A DNA stretch of 64,000 bases from Aliikangiella coralliicola (GCF_007004725.1 NZ_ML660168.1:357341-421340); one strand, 5' to 3'; counted from the stretch's first letter, positions 28,431 through 37,925 are shown. Notes: a model not told the origin generated them from the letters alone. Program-made: numbers and translations.

Positions 28431-29189
28431 TTGGATATAGCAACGCTGGTAGGGTTACTTGGCGCAATAGCCATGGTCGTTATGGCAATGGTCATCGGCG
28501 GCAGCGTCCTGACCTTTATCGATGTTCCTTCAATATTAATCGTTGTGGTGGGCACTCACTTTGTCATTATGATGAAATATTCTCTGGGCGACTTTTTGGG
28601 CGCGGCCTCGTCAGGAATGAAAGTACTGACTTTTAAGTCTCCAGATTGTGATGAGCTGATTGAAAAAATTGTCGAATTGGCCGATATGGCTCGCAAAAGT
28701 GGTTTGTTAGCATTGGAAGGCGCCGACATTAGTGACCCTTTCATGAAAAAAGGCATTGGATTATTGGTGGACGGCCATGACGGAGATGTTGTTCAAGCGA
28801 TTTTGGAAAAGGATGTTCAAATGGCGTCGCAAAGGCACGCCAATGGCGCTGGCGTATTTAAATCAATGGCTGATATTGCACCAGCCATGGGAATGATAGG
28901 CACTTTGATCGGATTGGTAGCAATGCTTTCCAATATGGACGATCCAAAATCAATCGGCCCGGCGATGGCCGTCGCTCTATTAACCACGCTTTACGGAGCG
29001 ATTATGGCTAACATGGTCGGCATTCCAATCGCAGATAAACTAAATCTTCGAGATAACGAAGAAAAAATCTCCAAAAAACTGGTGATTGATGGTCTATTAG
29101 GTATTCAGGCCGGCCAAAATCCGAGAGTTATTGAACAAGTCCTTCATGGCTACCTCGCAGAAAGCAAACGCCCCTCAGCGGAAGAATAG
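28431..29189 (+). CDS. pomA: flagellar motor stator protein PomA/MotA
   Basis: The gene starts with TTG, supported by AGAGG 9 nt upstream and by the start MDIATLVGLLGAIAMV, which matches PomA. The 252-residue protein has four membrane helices, two near the N-terminus and two at about 150-200. A charged cytoplasmic loop between them contacts the rotor. The C-terminal part IPIADKLNLRDNEEK is typical. It pairs with pomB 87 bp downstream. Similarity to PomA and not MotA suggests sodium coupling, but this was judged by eye. Confidence 0.9.
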   Translation: MDIATLVGLLGAIAMVVMAMVIGGSVLTFIDVPSILIVVVGTHFVIMMKYSLGDFLGAASSGMKVLTFKSPDCDELIEKIVELADMARKSGLLALEGADISDPFMKKGIGLLVDGHDGDVVQAILEKDVQMASQRHANGAGVFKSMADIAPAMGMIGTLIGLVAMLSNMDDPKSIGPAMAVALLTTLYGAIMANMVGIPIADKLNLRDNEEKISKKLVIDGLLGIQAGQNPRVIEQVLHGYLAESKRPSAEE

Positions 29190-29276
29190 TTTAATATCAT
29201 GCAAGAATGTTCTCATAGCCTACGACTTTATCAATAGAGCCGATTCAATGACCCCGTTTAACGAGCAATTAAATTA

Positions 29277-30242
29277 ATGAGTAACCAAGAAGAATGTGAC
29301 TGCCCTCCCGAAGGACTCCCTCAGTATATGGGAACTTTCGCTGATTTGATGGCGCTGTTGATGTGCTTTTTCGTATTGTTACTTTCATTTTCAGAAATGG
29401 ACGTGCTCAAATTTAAGCAGATTGCCGGCTCTATGCAATTTGCGTTTGGTGTCCAGAACAAGGTAGATGTCAAAGACATTCCGAAAGGCACCAGCATCAT
29501 CGCGCAAGAATTCTCTCCGGGCAAACCCAAACCTACTGTGATCGAAGCCATCATGCAGCAAACCATTGATGTGACCAAAGAGACTTTAGAGTTTGACGAA
29601 CCGGACGAAGATGATCCCGATGAAGGCGAAGGAGAACAATCTAACAAAGGAGAAGGCGATCAATCTGACCAGGGCACCGGTGAACAGTTGAGTAGTGAAA
29701 CAGAAGAAGAGAGAGCCGCTCGTTTAGCCAAAGCCCAGGCCGAAGCCGAAGCACTAGCACAATCAATCGCCAGCGAGTTGCAGCGGGAAATTATCGACGG
29801 CCAGGTTGAGTTGTTAGCAAAAGGCGCCTATGTCGTTATCCGCATCAGAGAGAAAGGCTCCTTCGCCTCAGCTTCTGATACTATCGAGGAACAATTTGTC
29901 CCGGTCTTAAATAAAATTGAGACAATTCTCAGCGAAACAGAAGGTGAAATTCGAGTTGCCGGACATACAGATAACTTGCCAATTAATAATGAATATTTCC
30001 GCTCCAACTGGGAACTCTCTGGTGCTCGCGCCGGTTCAGTTACTCGCGAGCTACTTAAGAGTGGTTTGTTGGAAAAAACTCGCTTTGTTATCACTGGTTA
30101 TGCCGACACCAAACCAATTGCCGATAATCAGACCTCTGAAGGACGCGCGACGAATCGCCGGGTAGAAATCATCATTGTGAAAGGCGAGCAACCAGAGGGA
30201 GAAGTCGTTGGAGTTGGTCTGGAATCACCAACCGGAGAATAG
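29277..30242 (+). CDS. pomB: flagellar motor stator protein PomB/MotB
   Basis: This 321-residue protein has one membrane helix (about 19-40) with the ion-binding Asp23 in GTFADLMALLMCFFVLL. An acidic, low-complexity linker (about 100-150, many Glu, Asp and Gly) follows; it is longer than in many homologues. The OmpA-like peptidoglycan-binding domain is at about 200-305: VAGHTDNLPI, then SNWELSGARA and GYADTKPIADN with ATNRRVEI. It anchors the stator to the wall. No other flagellar gene except a FliL-like one (55.9 kb) is in the window. Confidence 0.92.
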   Translation: MSNQEECDCPPEGLPQYMGTFADLMALLMCFFVLLLSFSEMDVLKFKQIAGSMQFAFGVQNKVDVKDIPKGTSIIAQEFSPGKPKPTVIEAIMQQTIDVTKETLEFDEPDEDDPDEGEGEQSNKGEGDQSDQGTGEQLSSETEEERAARLAKAQAEAEALAQSIASELQREIIDGQVELLAKGAYVVIRIREKGSFASASDTIEEQFVPVLNKIETILSETEGEIRVAGHTDNLPINNEYFRSNWELSGARAGSVTRELLKSGLLEKTRFVITGYADTKPIADNQTSEGRATNRRVEIIIVKGEQPEGEVVGVGLESPTGE

Positions 30243-30374
30243 TTTGCTGTCGGCTCTTAGTCTCAACAATTAATTGGTTAAATCACTGGCTATACTTATC
30301 TAAAATTTAACGGCTGATCGTCTGCAAAATCGACAATCTACAAATCGATATTTTGCATTAACAACAATACTGAT

Positions 30375-30470
30375 TTAACCTGAATTCGGGATAAGAGCTC
30401 AGGTTACTTGAACTCGGATTACTTATAGCGCTAGCGAAAACAAGTTATCCCAAACTCATCAGGTGAGTTA
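30375..30470. repeat. short remnant with two inverted repeat ends
   Basis: TTAACCTGAATTCGGGATAA (30375-30394) is a near-perfect left end. About 50 bp later TTATCCCAAACTCATCAGG (30446-30464) is a diverged opposite end. The middle repeats AGGTTACTTGAACTCGG, another broken copy. This looks like a collapsed MITE. Its right end abuts the stop codon of the HTH gene. Confidence 0.5.
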
Positions 30471-30728
30471 TTCGTGGTGCTTGTATGTAAGATGCCAATT
30501 TTTAACTTCGGATAAATCAAACACCCAGTCGTGCAAATTGTCACCCCTTTGCTCAACTGGCATTCCAGCTCTGATCCATCTTTCAACAGTCGTTACTGAT
30601 ACATCCATAATGTTAGCGAGGGAATCTTTACCGGCAACTTTATCATTTGGCGAAAAACCAGGATGATCACTAATTTCCGAGCGATTTTGTCGCCTTTTTG
30701 CTTGGCGTAAATAATTTGAACTTCTCAT
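30468..30728 (-). CDS. small helix-turn-helix protein (Nu1/terminase-small-subunit-like)
   Basis: This 86-residue protein has a basic N-terminal tail, then a helix-turn-helix: SLANIMDVSVTTVERWIRAG followed by MPVEQRG and a WVFDLSEVKNW wing. This order resembles the Nu1 phage packaging protein and related MerR-like excisionases. It stands alone between pomB and the thiamine operon, with a broken repeat element at its 3' end. It may be a phage remnant or a small regulator. The fold call is fair; the function is unknown. Confidence 0.55.
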   Translation of the reverse strand: MRSSNYLRQAKRRQNRSEISDHPGFSPNDKVAGKDSLANIMDVSVTTVERWIRAGMPVEQRGDNLHDWVFDLSEVKNWHLTYKHHE

Positions 30729-30843
30729 ATGTCACACTCGTCAGACCACGATACACCCTTTAAATATAGTCCATATTTGGGGGGTTTAGCCTAAAAAAGT
30801 GCGAATTTTTACAACTTTAATTTTTCAATATTGAAGTATTTTT

Positions 30844-31749
30844 TCAAACCGACCAAAGTTCGCAAATAAGACCGTATAAAACTTTCATTTCATAGAACTT
30901 TTCCGAATTGAAATAGGTTTGTCTGTTTTTGGTATACGCCTTGATAAGATTAGCTTCCTGGTGCGGTTCTAATTCAAAATTAACGCTCACTCCCGCAAGG
31001 TCAAACAAGGGATCGCTCAGGCAGGCATATTCCCAATCAACCACATACAATTGATTTGAACTAGCAGTTTTCGAGCAAAGAATATTGCCGGGCGACAAAT
31101 CATTGTGACAAGTGTTCGAAGGCGAAAAACTTTTCAGATTATCTAAAGCATGTAAATAAAGTTTTTTATGGAGAAATCGCCGTTCAGGGGACTTTTGATT
31201 AGCAAGTTGGTAGTAGTTATCCAGGTGGCTGCGAATGTCCAACATTGGCAAAGTATCAATACTATTGTGCAAACTCGCCAAGAATGAACACAGCTGTTCA
31301 CAAAAACTTCTGTCATCAAAATATCGAACGTTGGTCGCCTCAGCCTCAACCCACTCAAAAATACGTATCTCATCAGTGTCCAGAAGACAAGTAGCTAACC
31401 ATGGCATCAAATTCTGATTATCAGAAATCACCTTACAAACTGGAACAAAGGATTGGTTGGGCAAGTGGATAAACTTATCCTGATCAAGGAGCTGAATGAA
31501 AAAGAAATCAGCGCCAAACTTAACTCGATAACTAAAATTGGTAACTCCGCCGCCTAATGGTGTCCAGCTTCTTTTATTGTAAAGTTGTGACGGGCTTGGA
31601 CTAATCGAGCCTTGAGTAAAGTGGTCTGAACCTGTCTGACTAGTTTTTGTTTTACGTGGTCCAGCTTGGCTGCTTTGATACAGCGTATGCACCAACTTTT
31701 GCCAAGCTGAACTTGAATAATGCCACCAATCAGGCGCTTCTGTTTTCAT
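30844..31749 (-). CDS. thiamine-kinase-like / choline-kinase-fold phosphotransferase
   Basis: The ATG at 31749 gives 301 residues; a TTG one codon earlier is less likely. The kinase-like fold shows LGGGVTNFSYRV for the nucleotide loop (residues about 68-79), the catalytic motif TCHNDLSPGNILC (about 215) and the metal segment VVDWEYACLSDPLFDLA. ThiK phosphorylates thiamine after import. Its position as the last gene after a TPP riboswitch, a YkoF-like protein and a PnuC-type permease supports a thiamine substrate; choline is a less likely alternative. Confidence 0.75.
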   Translation of the reverse strand: MKTEAPDWWHYSSSAWQKLVHTLYQSSQAGPRKTKTSQTGSDHFTQGSISPSPSQLYNKRSWTPLGGGVTNFSYRVKFGADFFFIQLLDQDKFIHLPNQSFVPVCKVISDNQNLMPWLATCLLDTDEIRIFEWVEAEATNVRYFDDRSFCEQLCSFLASLHNSIDTLPMLDIRSHLDNYYQLANQKSPERRFLHKKLYLHALDNLKSFSPSNTCHNDLSPGNILCSKTASSNQLYVVDWEYACLSDPLFDLAGVSVNFELEPHQEANLIKAYTKNRQTYFNSEKFYEMKVLYGLICELWSV

Positions 31750-31806
31750 CAAGAAATAAATTCATAAAAGAGCGTCTCCAAAATAAGTAAGTCACCATTA
31801 GCAGGC

Positions 31807-32439
31807 TTACCTCTCAGTGTAGCTCAAATAATGTTGCTTCCACTTCAACCAGCCAAATATTGCAATAACCAGGTATCCGAAGAATAAAACCGCGGTCAGC
31901 GCAAACCCTTTTTGTACGTACAAGTATATTGAAATTGAATCAATCACAATCCAATACAACCAATTTTCCAACACTTTTTGCGCAACCATATAGGTGGTTA
32001 CCACTGCAAACCAGGTGGTAAAAGAATCAAGATATGCAAAGTCCTGATTGGTGTACTCGCTAAGGAAAAAACCCGAAACAAAAACTAATAGAGAAATCCC
32101 TGCAATCAGCAGCAGGTGAACTTTTAACGACCATTTCACAACCGGCTTAACCGACTCTCCTTGAGTCTTGAATCGCCACATGTACCAGCCATAAATCGCC
32201 ATCACTAAGTAATATAAGTTGAGTAATGACTCCATGTACAAATTAACATCAAAAAATAAAATCGCGTAGATTGCAGTGCTAACAAATGCAGCGGGCCAGC
32301 ACCATAAACTTTCTTTGACTGCTAACAATATATAAGCAATTGCCAAAATAACTGCGCACCATTCCCAAATGGAGGTCGCGATAATCTGCTCGAAAAATAA
32401 TGAAAAAAATTCAGTCATTAACGACTCATGGAGCAACAT
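31807..32439 (-). CDS. pnuC: PnuC-type vitamin transporter, probably thiamine (PnuT)
   Basis: This 210-residue protein has seven expected membrane helices. The PnuC marks YGWYMWRF (about 85) and, near the C-terminus, FGWLKWK are present. PnuC-family permeases facilitate nicotinamide riboside, riboflavin or thiamine entry; trapping follows from phosphorylation. TPP-riboswitch control and the kinase-like gene 57 bp downstream point to thiamine. The frame overlaps the YkoF-like gene by 14 bp; an internal ATG seven codons later (32418) is also possible. Confidence 0.8.
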   Translation of the reverse strand: MLLHESLMTEFFSLFFEQIIATSIWEWCAVILAIAYILLAVKESLWCWPAAFVSTAIYAILFFDVNLYMESLLNLYYLVMAIYGWYMWRFKTQGESVKPVVKWSLKVHLLLIAGISLLVFVSGFFLSEYTNQDFAYLDSFTTWFAVVTTYMVAQKVLENWLYWIVIDSISIYLYVQKGFALTAVLFFGYLVIAIFGWLKWKQHYLSYTER

Positions 32440-32674
32440 CGCTATTTAAAAACTTAGCGACAAAAACCTGTTTGCCATAAGTTTCAAATGAATAGCGTAC
32501 AGTTTGGTTAAGCAACGTCATGACGTCATCATACTCGCCGAATATCTGAGTGCTCATCGAATTCGTTATACAGGTGACGCTTTCATTCGCGTTTAACCGC
32601 TCAACGATATCTTTGATGATATTCAGAAAATTATCATCCAGTGGATAAAGACTGAGTTCAAGCGAAATTTTCAT
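32426..32674 (-). CDS. single-domain YkoF-like thiamine-binding protein
   Basis: This 82-residue protein fits one YkoF domain: a beta-alpha-beta start ISLELSLYPLDDNFLNIIKD, a second strand with VTCITNSMSTQIFGEYDDV, and a final helix-strand with VFVAKFLN. B. subtilis YkoF has two such domains and binds thiamine pyrimidine parts. No signal peptide is seen, so it is cytoplasmic. It lies between the TonB receptor and the permease and overlaps the latter. A role in binding or sensing thiamine is inferred. Confidence 0.7.
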   Translation of the reverse strand: MKISLELSLYPLDDNFLNIIKDIVERLNANESVTCITNSMSTQIFGEYDDVMTLLNQTVRYSFETYGKQVFVAKFLNSDVAP

Positions 32675-32735
32675 CGTTTTATCCTTTCATTTTAGGGGTG
32701 GTTTAAATTAATTCGAGTTTTTTTTCGTTATCAGT

Positions 32736-34952
32736 TTACTCAAATTCCAACGAAGCACTCACTCCAACCACACGAGGTGCAGCAAATTGGTAATAGGCTT
32801 CGGTCTCATAGAAATTTCGAGGATCGTTTCCAAAACTTCCGAAACCTCTGGTCTGAATATCTTTGTCAGCTAAGTTGCGAGCGAATAAATTAATGCGCCA
32901 ATTATCCTGACTGTAAACCAGACCAAGATTTAATATTTCATATCCATCCGACTTTTCTTCGTGACGGTCAGAAAAATAAAAATCCCCTTTTGACTGAATC
33001 TCAGAATTAAACGTCCAGTTGTCATTGATAAAATAATTAAGGCCGACAACCAGTTGGTGTTCAGGTGCATGGGCAACAGCCCGGCCATCCAGGTTAAAAG
33101 GTACCGGCGGAATCGCCTGTTGATCAGCAAGAACATGTGAAAAGCTTTGGAAGTTTTTAAATTCAGATTTTAATAATCCCAGTGTGGTGTAAAGTTGAAA
33201 CTCATCCCAGCCACGCCATTGTGCTTCCACTTCCAGCCCATAGCTGGCAGCCTGGGCTGCGTTATCAGTAAAATCCGTAAAGCTACAGGGACAAGCCCCC
33301 CCTTCTTGAATAGTTGTGCCATCTGCGAGCGAACGTACTATCGATTGTTTAATTTGAATGTCATCTCTATCTTGATAGAAAATGGAAGCCTGCAGAGTCA
33401 GTTGATCTTCCAGCCAGTTTCCTTTGATCCCCGCTTCATAATTCCACATAAACTCGGTATCAAATTCGCGTTCTTCTACGCTAATCGTTCCATCAGCGTT
33501 AAAACCGCCCGCTTTATACCCCCTGGAAATTAAACCATATATCATTTTTCCAGATTCGTAACGATATTCCAGCGACACTTTACCGCCCCATAAATCTTCG
33601 TCGGGCTTAAATGAAATCAAATCGCTATCGCTATAGTCAGCCTGACGATTTTCAAACCTGAGCCCGGAAACCAAAGTTAATTTTGGCGAAAACGGTGTTG
33701 AGACTTGACCATAAACCGCCACATTTGTGGTGTCGAACTGGCTGGAGAAATTTGCTGGATTAAAAGTATAAATTCGGTTTAAATCATTGCTTTGGTCGCG
33801 ATAGTACAATCCAAGAACCCAGTTAACTTCATCTCCTTGTTGTACATTTTCTCCACCGCCAGAATGAAGCCGCAAGTCGATACTGTTATTCTGATTTTCT
33901 CTGGTGTAATTATCGAATGAGGCGTACCACCAGTCGAATCCGAATAACGCTGAGTCACAAGGCGTATTGTCACAAATGCCGGGGTGACTCCAGTCTTCAT
34001 CAAAGCCATACTCTAAGTCAGAATCAGCAAAACTAATCAAGGATTCCAGGCGATATTTCTCATTCAGTTGCCAGTCAAAATGAAAAGAAGCAGCCGAAGT
34101 TTCTTGACGATCATTCCCTGGCTGGTCGGAATATGTTGTTCGATTAGAATCCAGGCTAAAAGCGTCATAACCGTTATCAACATCAACCAATAAAATTGAA
34201 CTGGTTACCGTTAGCGCTTGATTGGCCTCATAAACAAATTTAGCGCGTAAACTAGATTCATCGATATTGTTGGTATCATCTCGATTGAGAAATTGGTTAT
34301 TCATAAATCCATCGCTTTGATAATGACCTATCGCCAATCGATAACCCAGTTTATCTGACACAGGGCCACTAACCACCGCTGACAAATTGCGCCCGCCAAA
34401 CTCTTCAACACCAGCAGTTAACTTACTGTAGAAAGTATCTGTCGGCGAGTTTGAAACCAGGTTAATCAGGCCAGCCAATCCATTCGCACCGTATAACGTT
34501 CCCTGCGGACCACGCAAAATTTCAACCTGTTGAATATCCAGAGTGGTTGCAGCCGTCGCGATGCCGGTTAAATCAATACCGTCGACAACGACTCCCACAG
34601 AATAATTAACCGGCTCAACAAATTCGCTTCGTTCACCAATTCCCCGGATTTGCACGAAACGTCCTCTCGATGCACCAGTGGCAAAATTAACATTCGGTGC
34701 TAAATTGAGTAAGTCAGCAAGGTGCTGCGCGTTATTTTGTTCGATGGTTTCTTCATCAATAACGGTCACGCTAGCCGGCAAATCAAGGACGTTAGTGTCG
34801 GTTAATTCTGCCGTAACAACAATTCGATTGTAGTCTTTAGCATCATCTGCAACGTCATCTGCATAGGCTGGCTGAGCAGTGGTCAAAACGGCTCCAGTTA
34901 CTGCAGCGACAACCAGACTGGTTGCAGAAAAAGAAAACTGTTTCATATACAC
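32736..34952 (-). CDS. TonB-dependent outer-membrane receptor, probably for thiamine
   Basis: This 738-residue protein has a signal peptide (ending AYA), a plug domain (about 45-160; DLPASVTVIDEETI, the EQNNAQHLADLLNLAPNV segment, and QVEILRGPQGTLYG) and a 22-strand barrel ending in an aromatic-poor FE tail. The start is a GTG with GGAG 5 nt upstream; an ATG two codons later (34946) is equally plausible. A TPP riboswitch lies 164 nt upstream, so the likely substrate is thiamine or a derivative. It heads the four-gene operon. Confidence 0.85.
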   Translation of the reverse strand: MYMKQFSFSATSLVVAAVTGAVLTTAQPAYADDVADDAKDYNRIVVTAELTDTNVLDLPASVTVIDEETIEQNNAQHLADLLNLAPNVNFATGASRGRFVQIRGIGERSEFVEPVNYSVGVVVDGIDLTGIATAATTLDIQQVEILRGPQGTLYGANGLAGLINLVSNSPTDTFYSKLTAGVEEFGGRNLSAVVSGPVSDKLGYRLAIGHYQSDGFMNNQFLNRDDTNNIDESSLRAKFVYEANQALTVTSSILLVDVDNGYDAFSLDSNRTTYSDQPGNDRQETSAASFHFDWQLNEKYRLESLISFADSDLEYGFDEDWSHPGICDNTPCDSALFGFDWWYASFDNYTRENQNNSIDLRLHSGGGENVQQGDEVNWVLGLYYRDQSNDLNRIYTFNPANFSSQFDTTNVAVYGQVSTPFSPKLTLVSGLRFENRQADYSDSDLISFKPDEDLWGGKVSLEYRYESGKMIYGLISRGYKAGGFNADGTISVEEREFDTEFMWNYEAGIKGNWLEDQLTLQASIFYQDRDDIQIKQSIVRSLADGTTIQEGGACPCSFTDFTDNAAQAASYGLEVEAQWRGWDEFQLYTTLGLLKSEFKNFQSFSHVLADQQAIPPVPFNLDGRAVAHAPEHQLVVGLNYFINDNWTFNSEIQSKGDFYFSDRHEEKSDGYEILNLGLVYSQDNWRINLFARNLADKDIQTRGFGSFGNDPRNFYETEAYYQFAAPRVVGVSASLEFE

Positions 34953-35386
34953 AAAATCTCCAGATGCATTTTTACAGCAAAAAATTGATGCTTAAAATGC
35001 TAAATAATGATTCATTTCCAGTTGGAATTCTTTATTCGTTGTAATGAAGATCTAGATAGCGAGGTACAAAGGAAAGATAGTGGGTAAAGCACAACTGCAG
35101 AATTACGACTATTTGCCTGTCCCTACGCCGGTATTGTCCGGATCAGGTTCAAAGGGTCTGTCTGTTATCTGGCTCTCATCAATCAAGCCAAGACTTACTG
35201 ACATCTCAGGTCTTTAAAGACCGCCCCTCAGGGTTATTACAACAACTACCAGCAATTATAGCTGACCCCAATAGACAATACTATCCGGCTTCAACGTAGA
35301 AATATTCTAGTCGCTTGAATGAGTAACGAGTTTTCATTGCCGAAATAACAGAAAACCTTTAAATTCAATTCATTATTAGAATCAGA
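34953..35386. other. 434-bp divergent spacer carrying the TPP riboswitch leader
   Basis: The leftward TonB-receptor leader occupies most of it: riboswitch at 35116-35232 and a 163-nt stretch after it to the start codon. No clear terminator hairpin with a T-run was found in that stretch, so control may act on translation. The rest is promoter DNA shared with YhhN. Confidence 0.6.
35116..35232 (-). promoter_or_regulatory. thiamine pyrophosphate (TPP, THI-box) riboswitch
   Basis: Read on the minus strand, the conserved core is plain: CCTG at the 5' edge pairs with CAGG at the 3' edge (P1); GGTCT/AGACC forms P2 with the invariant CTGAGA bulge; the second arm carries ACCCTTTGAACCTGATCCGG and the GACAATACCGGCGTAGGGA block. 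All are hallmark THI-box positions that bind the pyrimidine and pyrophosphate parts of TPP. It controls the leftward operon of four uptake and kinase genes; high TPP should turn it off. Confidence 0.95.
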
Positions 35387-36121
35387 ATGATAAAAATGGC
35401 AACTAATCTTGGGTTGTTGGCGATTAGCCTCACGATGCTGCTCTTTGCAGAAAAGAAAATTTCAGACAAGCAGACGCCAGACACGAAAGTGCTGCAGCTC
35501 ATTTCCGGATTGAGCAAACTGATGGCTTCTCTCCTTTTTGTCTATTTTTTCTGGGCTAACACGGCGGCGAGTAATCTATTTTCAATTTCCCTATCTTCGT
35601 CCTCGAGTTTCGGTACACTGATTTTGCTTGGTTTAGCGTTTTCATTCGCCGGCGACTTATTACTGTTGCCCCGGGGAAACAGCCGATTTTTTCTGGCAGG
35701 TATTGGCGCCTTCGCACTGGCGCATATCGCTTATGGGTTTGCGTTTCTGAAGCTTTTGGTTGAGCCAGATGTAATCCTGATAAGCACGCTGTTAACGCTA
35801 CCCGCCGCCGCGATAACCTATCATTGGCTAAGCCCTCACTTAACAGGCCGGTTTCGAGTGTTGGTTTCCATTTATCTCGGACTGATTTCTCTGATGGTGA
35901 TTATCGGCACAGCCGCGGGCGTTTCTAGCAATAATTACTGGATAGCTTCGGGTGCGATTATTTTTGCAGTCTCTGATATTTATGTAGCGCGCAACCGATT
36001 TGTTTCCGCCGGATTCGTTAACCGATTAATTGGACTTCCTTTATATTATTCAGCTCAAATCATGATCGCTTATGGAGCCCTCATCGTAATTCATGGGCAA
36101 GTTAACCTGAGTTCGGGATAA
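35387..36121 (+). CDS. YhhN family membrane protein (lysoplasmalogenase-like)
   Basis: This 244-residue protein has eight expected membrane helices. The family marks are AFSFAGDLLLL (about 84-94), FAVSDIYVARNRFV (about 200) and the C-terminal LPLYYSAQIMIAYG. YhhN/TMEM86 proteins cleave the vinyl-ether bond of lysoplasmalogens; the bacterial substrate is less certain. The last six residues (VNLSSG) and the stop codon are encoded by a copy of the dispersed repeat (36102-36121), so the original C-terminus was probably altered by insertion. Confidence 0.82.
   Translation: MIKMATNLGLLAISLTMLLFAEKKISDKQTPDTKVLQLISGLSKLMASLLFVYFFWANTAASNLFSISLSSSSSFGTLILLGLAFSFAGDLLLLPRGNSRFFLAGIGAFALAHIAYGFAFLKLLVEPDVILISTLLTLPAAAITYHWLSPHLTGRFRVLVSIYLGLISLMVIIGTAAGVSSNNYWIASGAIIFAVSDIYVARNRFVSAGFVNRLIGLPLYYSAQIMIAYGALIVIHGQVNLSSG
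36102..36121 (+). repeat. dispersed repeat end that supplies the YhhN stop codon
   Basis: TTAACCTGAGTTCGGGATAA matches the MITE end consensus at nearly every position. Its final TAA is the in-frame stop of the YhhN gene. No opposite end is seen before glnS. Confidence 0.65.
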
Positions 36122-36245
36122 ATTAGCGTTTTTGTCTATTTTGGGCTACGCCCTTTGCACAATCTAAGGTAGAATCTTCGCTATCTTAAGCTCGCCGACA
36201 ACGGCGGGATTTTCTATTTGACTAGTTGAAGAGAAGTTCAATCGC

Positions 36246-37925
36246 ATGAGCACAGAAGTGACTAAACCGGCTAATTTTATTCGTAATATTATTGATGCAG
36301 ACCTCGCCTCAGGAAAACATCAGTCGGTACAAACCCGCTTTCCGCCTGAACCTAACGGCTTTTTGCACGTAGGTCACGCTAAATCAATTTGTATTAATTT
36401 TGGTTTTGCTCAAGATTACCAGGGACAGTGTAATTTGCGCTTTGACGATACTAACCCTGCAAAAGAAGAAACCGCCTACGCAAAAGCAATTGCGGCCGAT
36501 GTAGAATGGTTGGGTTTTGAATGGTCTGGCGAAATACGCCATGCAGCAGATTATTTTGATCAGTTATATCATTTTGCAGAAGAACTCATTCAAAAAGGAC
36601 TGGCTTATGTTGACCAATTAAGCGCCGACGAAATGCGCGCTTACCGAGGTACATTAGTAGAGCCGGGTAAAAATAGTCCATTTAGAGACCGTCCAGTCGA
36701 GGAAAACCTGTCGTTATTCAGACAAATGAAGGCCGGTGATTTTGAAGATGGCGCGATGGCATTAAGGGCCAAAATAGACATGGCTTCTCCAAATATGAAT
36801 ATGCGTGATCCGGTCATTTACCGAATTAAACGTCAACACCACATTCGTACCGGTGATAAGTGGTGTATTTACCCAACCTACGATTTTACCCACTGTATTT
36901 CGGACGCGATAGAAGGCGTCACTCACTCATTATGTACGTTAGAGTTTGAAGACCATCGTCCGCTTTACGACTGGGTACTGGACAATATTTCGATTGAATG
37001 CCATCCACAACAGATTGAGTTCTCACGTTTAAATCTGGAACACACGATTACCAGTAAGCGTAAGCTTAACCAGTTGGTTGTCGGTAATTATGTCGAGGGG
37101 TGGGATGATCCCAGAATGCCAACCATTTCGGGCATGCGTAGACGTGGCTTTCCTGCAGCAGCCATTCGAGACTTCGTGTTGCGAACCGGTGTTACCAAAA
37201 AAGTCCACACGGTAGAAATGAGTTTGCTGGAAAATTCGGTACGGGAAAACCTTGGTGAAAATGCACCACGCGCAATGGCGGTACTGCGACCGCTCAAAAT
37301 AACGATTACCAATTACCCTGGTGATAAAGTCGAAGAACTCAATGCCCCAAATCATCCACAGGATGAATCAATGGGAAGCCGCAGCATTTATTTCACTAAA
37401 GAAATTTATATCGATCAGGCTGATTTCCGCGAAAGTGCGAACAAAAAATACAAGCGCCTGGTAACCGGTAAAAGCGTTCGGTTAAGGAACGCCTACGTCA
37501 TCACCTGCGATGAAGCCATCAAAGATGCTGAGGGTAATATCATCGAATTACATTGCAGTTATGACCCCGATACTTTAGGGAAAAATCCTGAAGGATATAA
37601 ACCCAAAGGCGTCATTCACTGGGTCTCGGCGGCGCAATCGAAAAAGGCTAAGGTTCGTTTGTACGACCGTCTGTTCAACACGCCGAATCCTGGTGCAGCA
37701 GAAGATTTTTTAACTACCATCAACCCTGATTCTTTAGAAATCCTTGAAGATGCGCGCGTAGAAATGAGCCTCGCAGATGCCAAACCGGAAGATGTATTTC
37801 AATTTGAAAGAGAAGGTTATTTTTGTGCCGATCGCTATGAGCATAAAGACGGGCAACTCGTCTTTAACCGCTGTGTTACTTTGCGAGACAGCTGGGCAAA
37901 AATTGAAGCTAAAGGAAGCGCATAG
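36246..37925 (+). CDS. glnS: glutaminyl-tRNA synthetase
   Basis: This 559-residue class I enzyme charges tRNA-Gln. The signature [15 protein letters not shown] (about 33-47) and the KMSKS-like segment [11 protein letters not shown] (about 267-277) are present, as is the C-terminal anticodon-binding beta-barrel with [10 protein letters not shown]. Length matches E. coli GlnS. A clear terminator follows 32 bp after the stop. The leader before the start is short, with AAGAG at a marginal distance. Confidence 0.95.
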   Translation: MSTEVTKPANFIRNIIDADLASGKHQSVQTRFPPEPNGFLHVGHAKSICINFGFAQDYQGQCNLRFDDTNPAKEETAYAKAIAADVEWLGFEWSGEIRHAADYFDQLYHFAEELIQKGLAYVDQLSADEMRAYRGTLVEPGKNSPFRDRPVEENLSLFRQMKAGDFEDGAMALRAKIDMASPNMNMRDPVIYRIKRQHHIRTGDKWCIYPTYDFTHCISDAIEGVTHSLCTLEFEDHRPLYDWVLDNISIECHPQQIEFSRLNLEHTITSKRKLNQLVVGNYVEGWDDPRMPTISGMRRRGFPAAAIRDFVLRTGVTKKVHTVEMSLLENSVRENLGENAPRAMAVLRPLKITITNYPGDKVEELNAPNHPQDESMGSRSIYFTKEIYIDQADFRESANKKYKRLVTGKSVRLRNAYVITCDEAIKDAEGNIIELHCSYDPDTLGKNPEGYKPKGVIHWVSAAQSKKAKVRLYDRLFNTPNPGAAEDFLTTINPDSLEILEDARVEMSLADAKPEDVFQFEREGYFCADRYEHKDGQLVFNRCVTLRDSWAKIEAKGSA

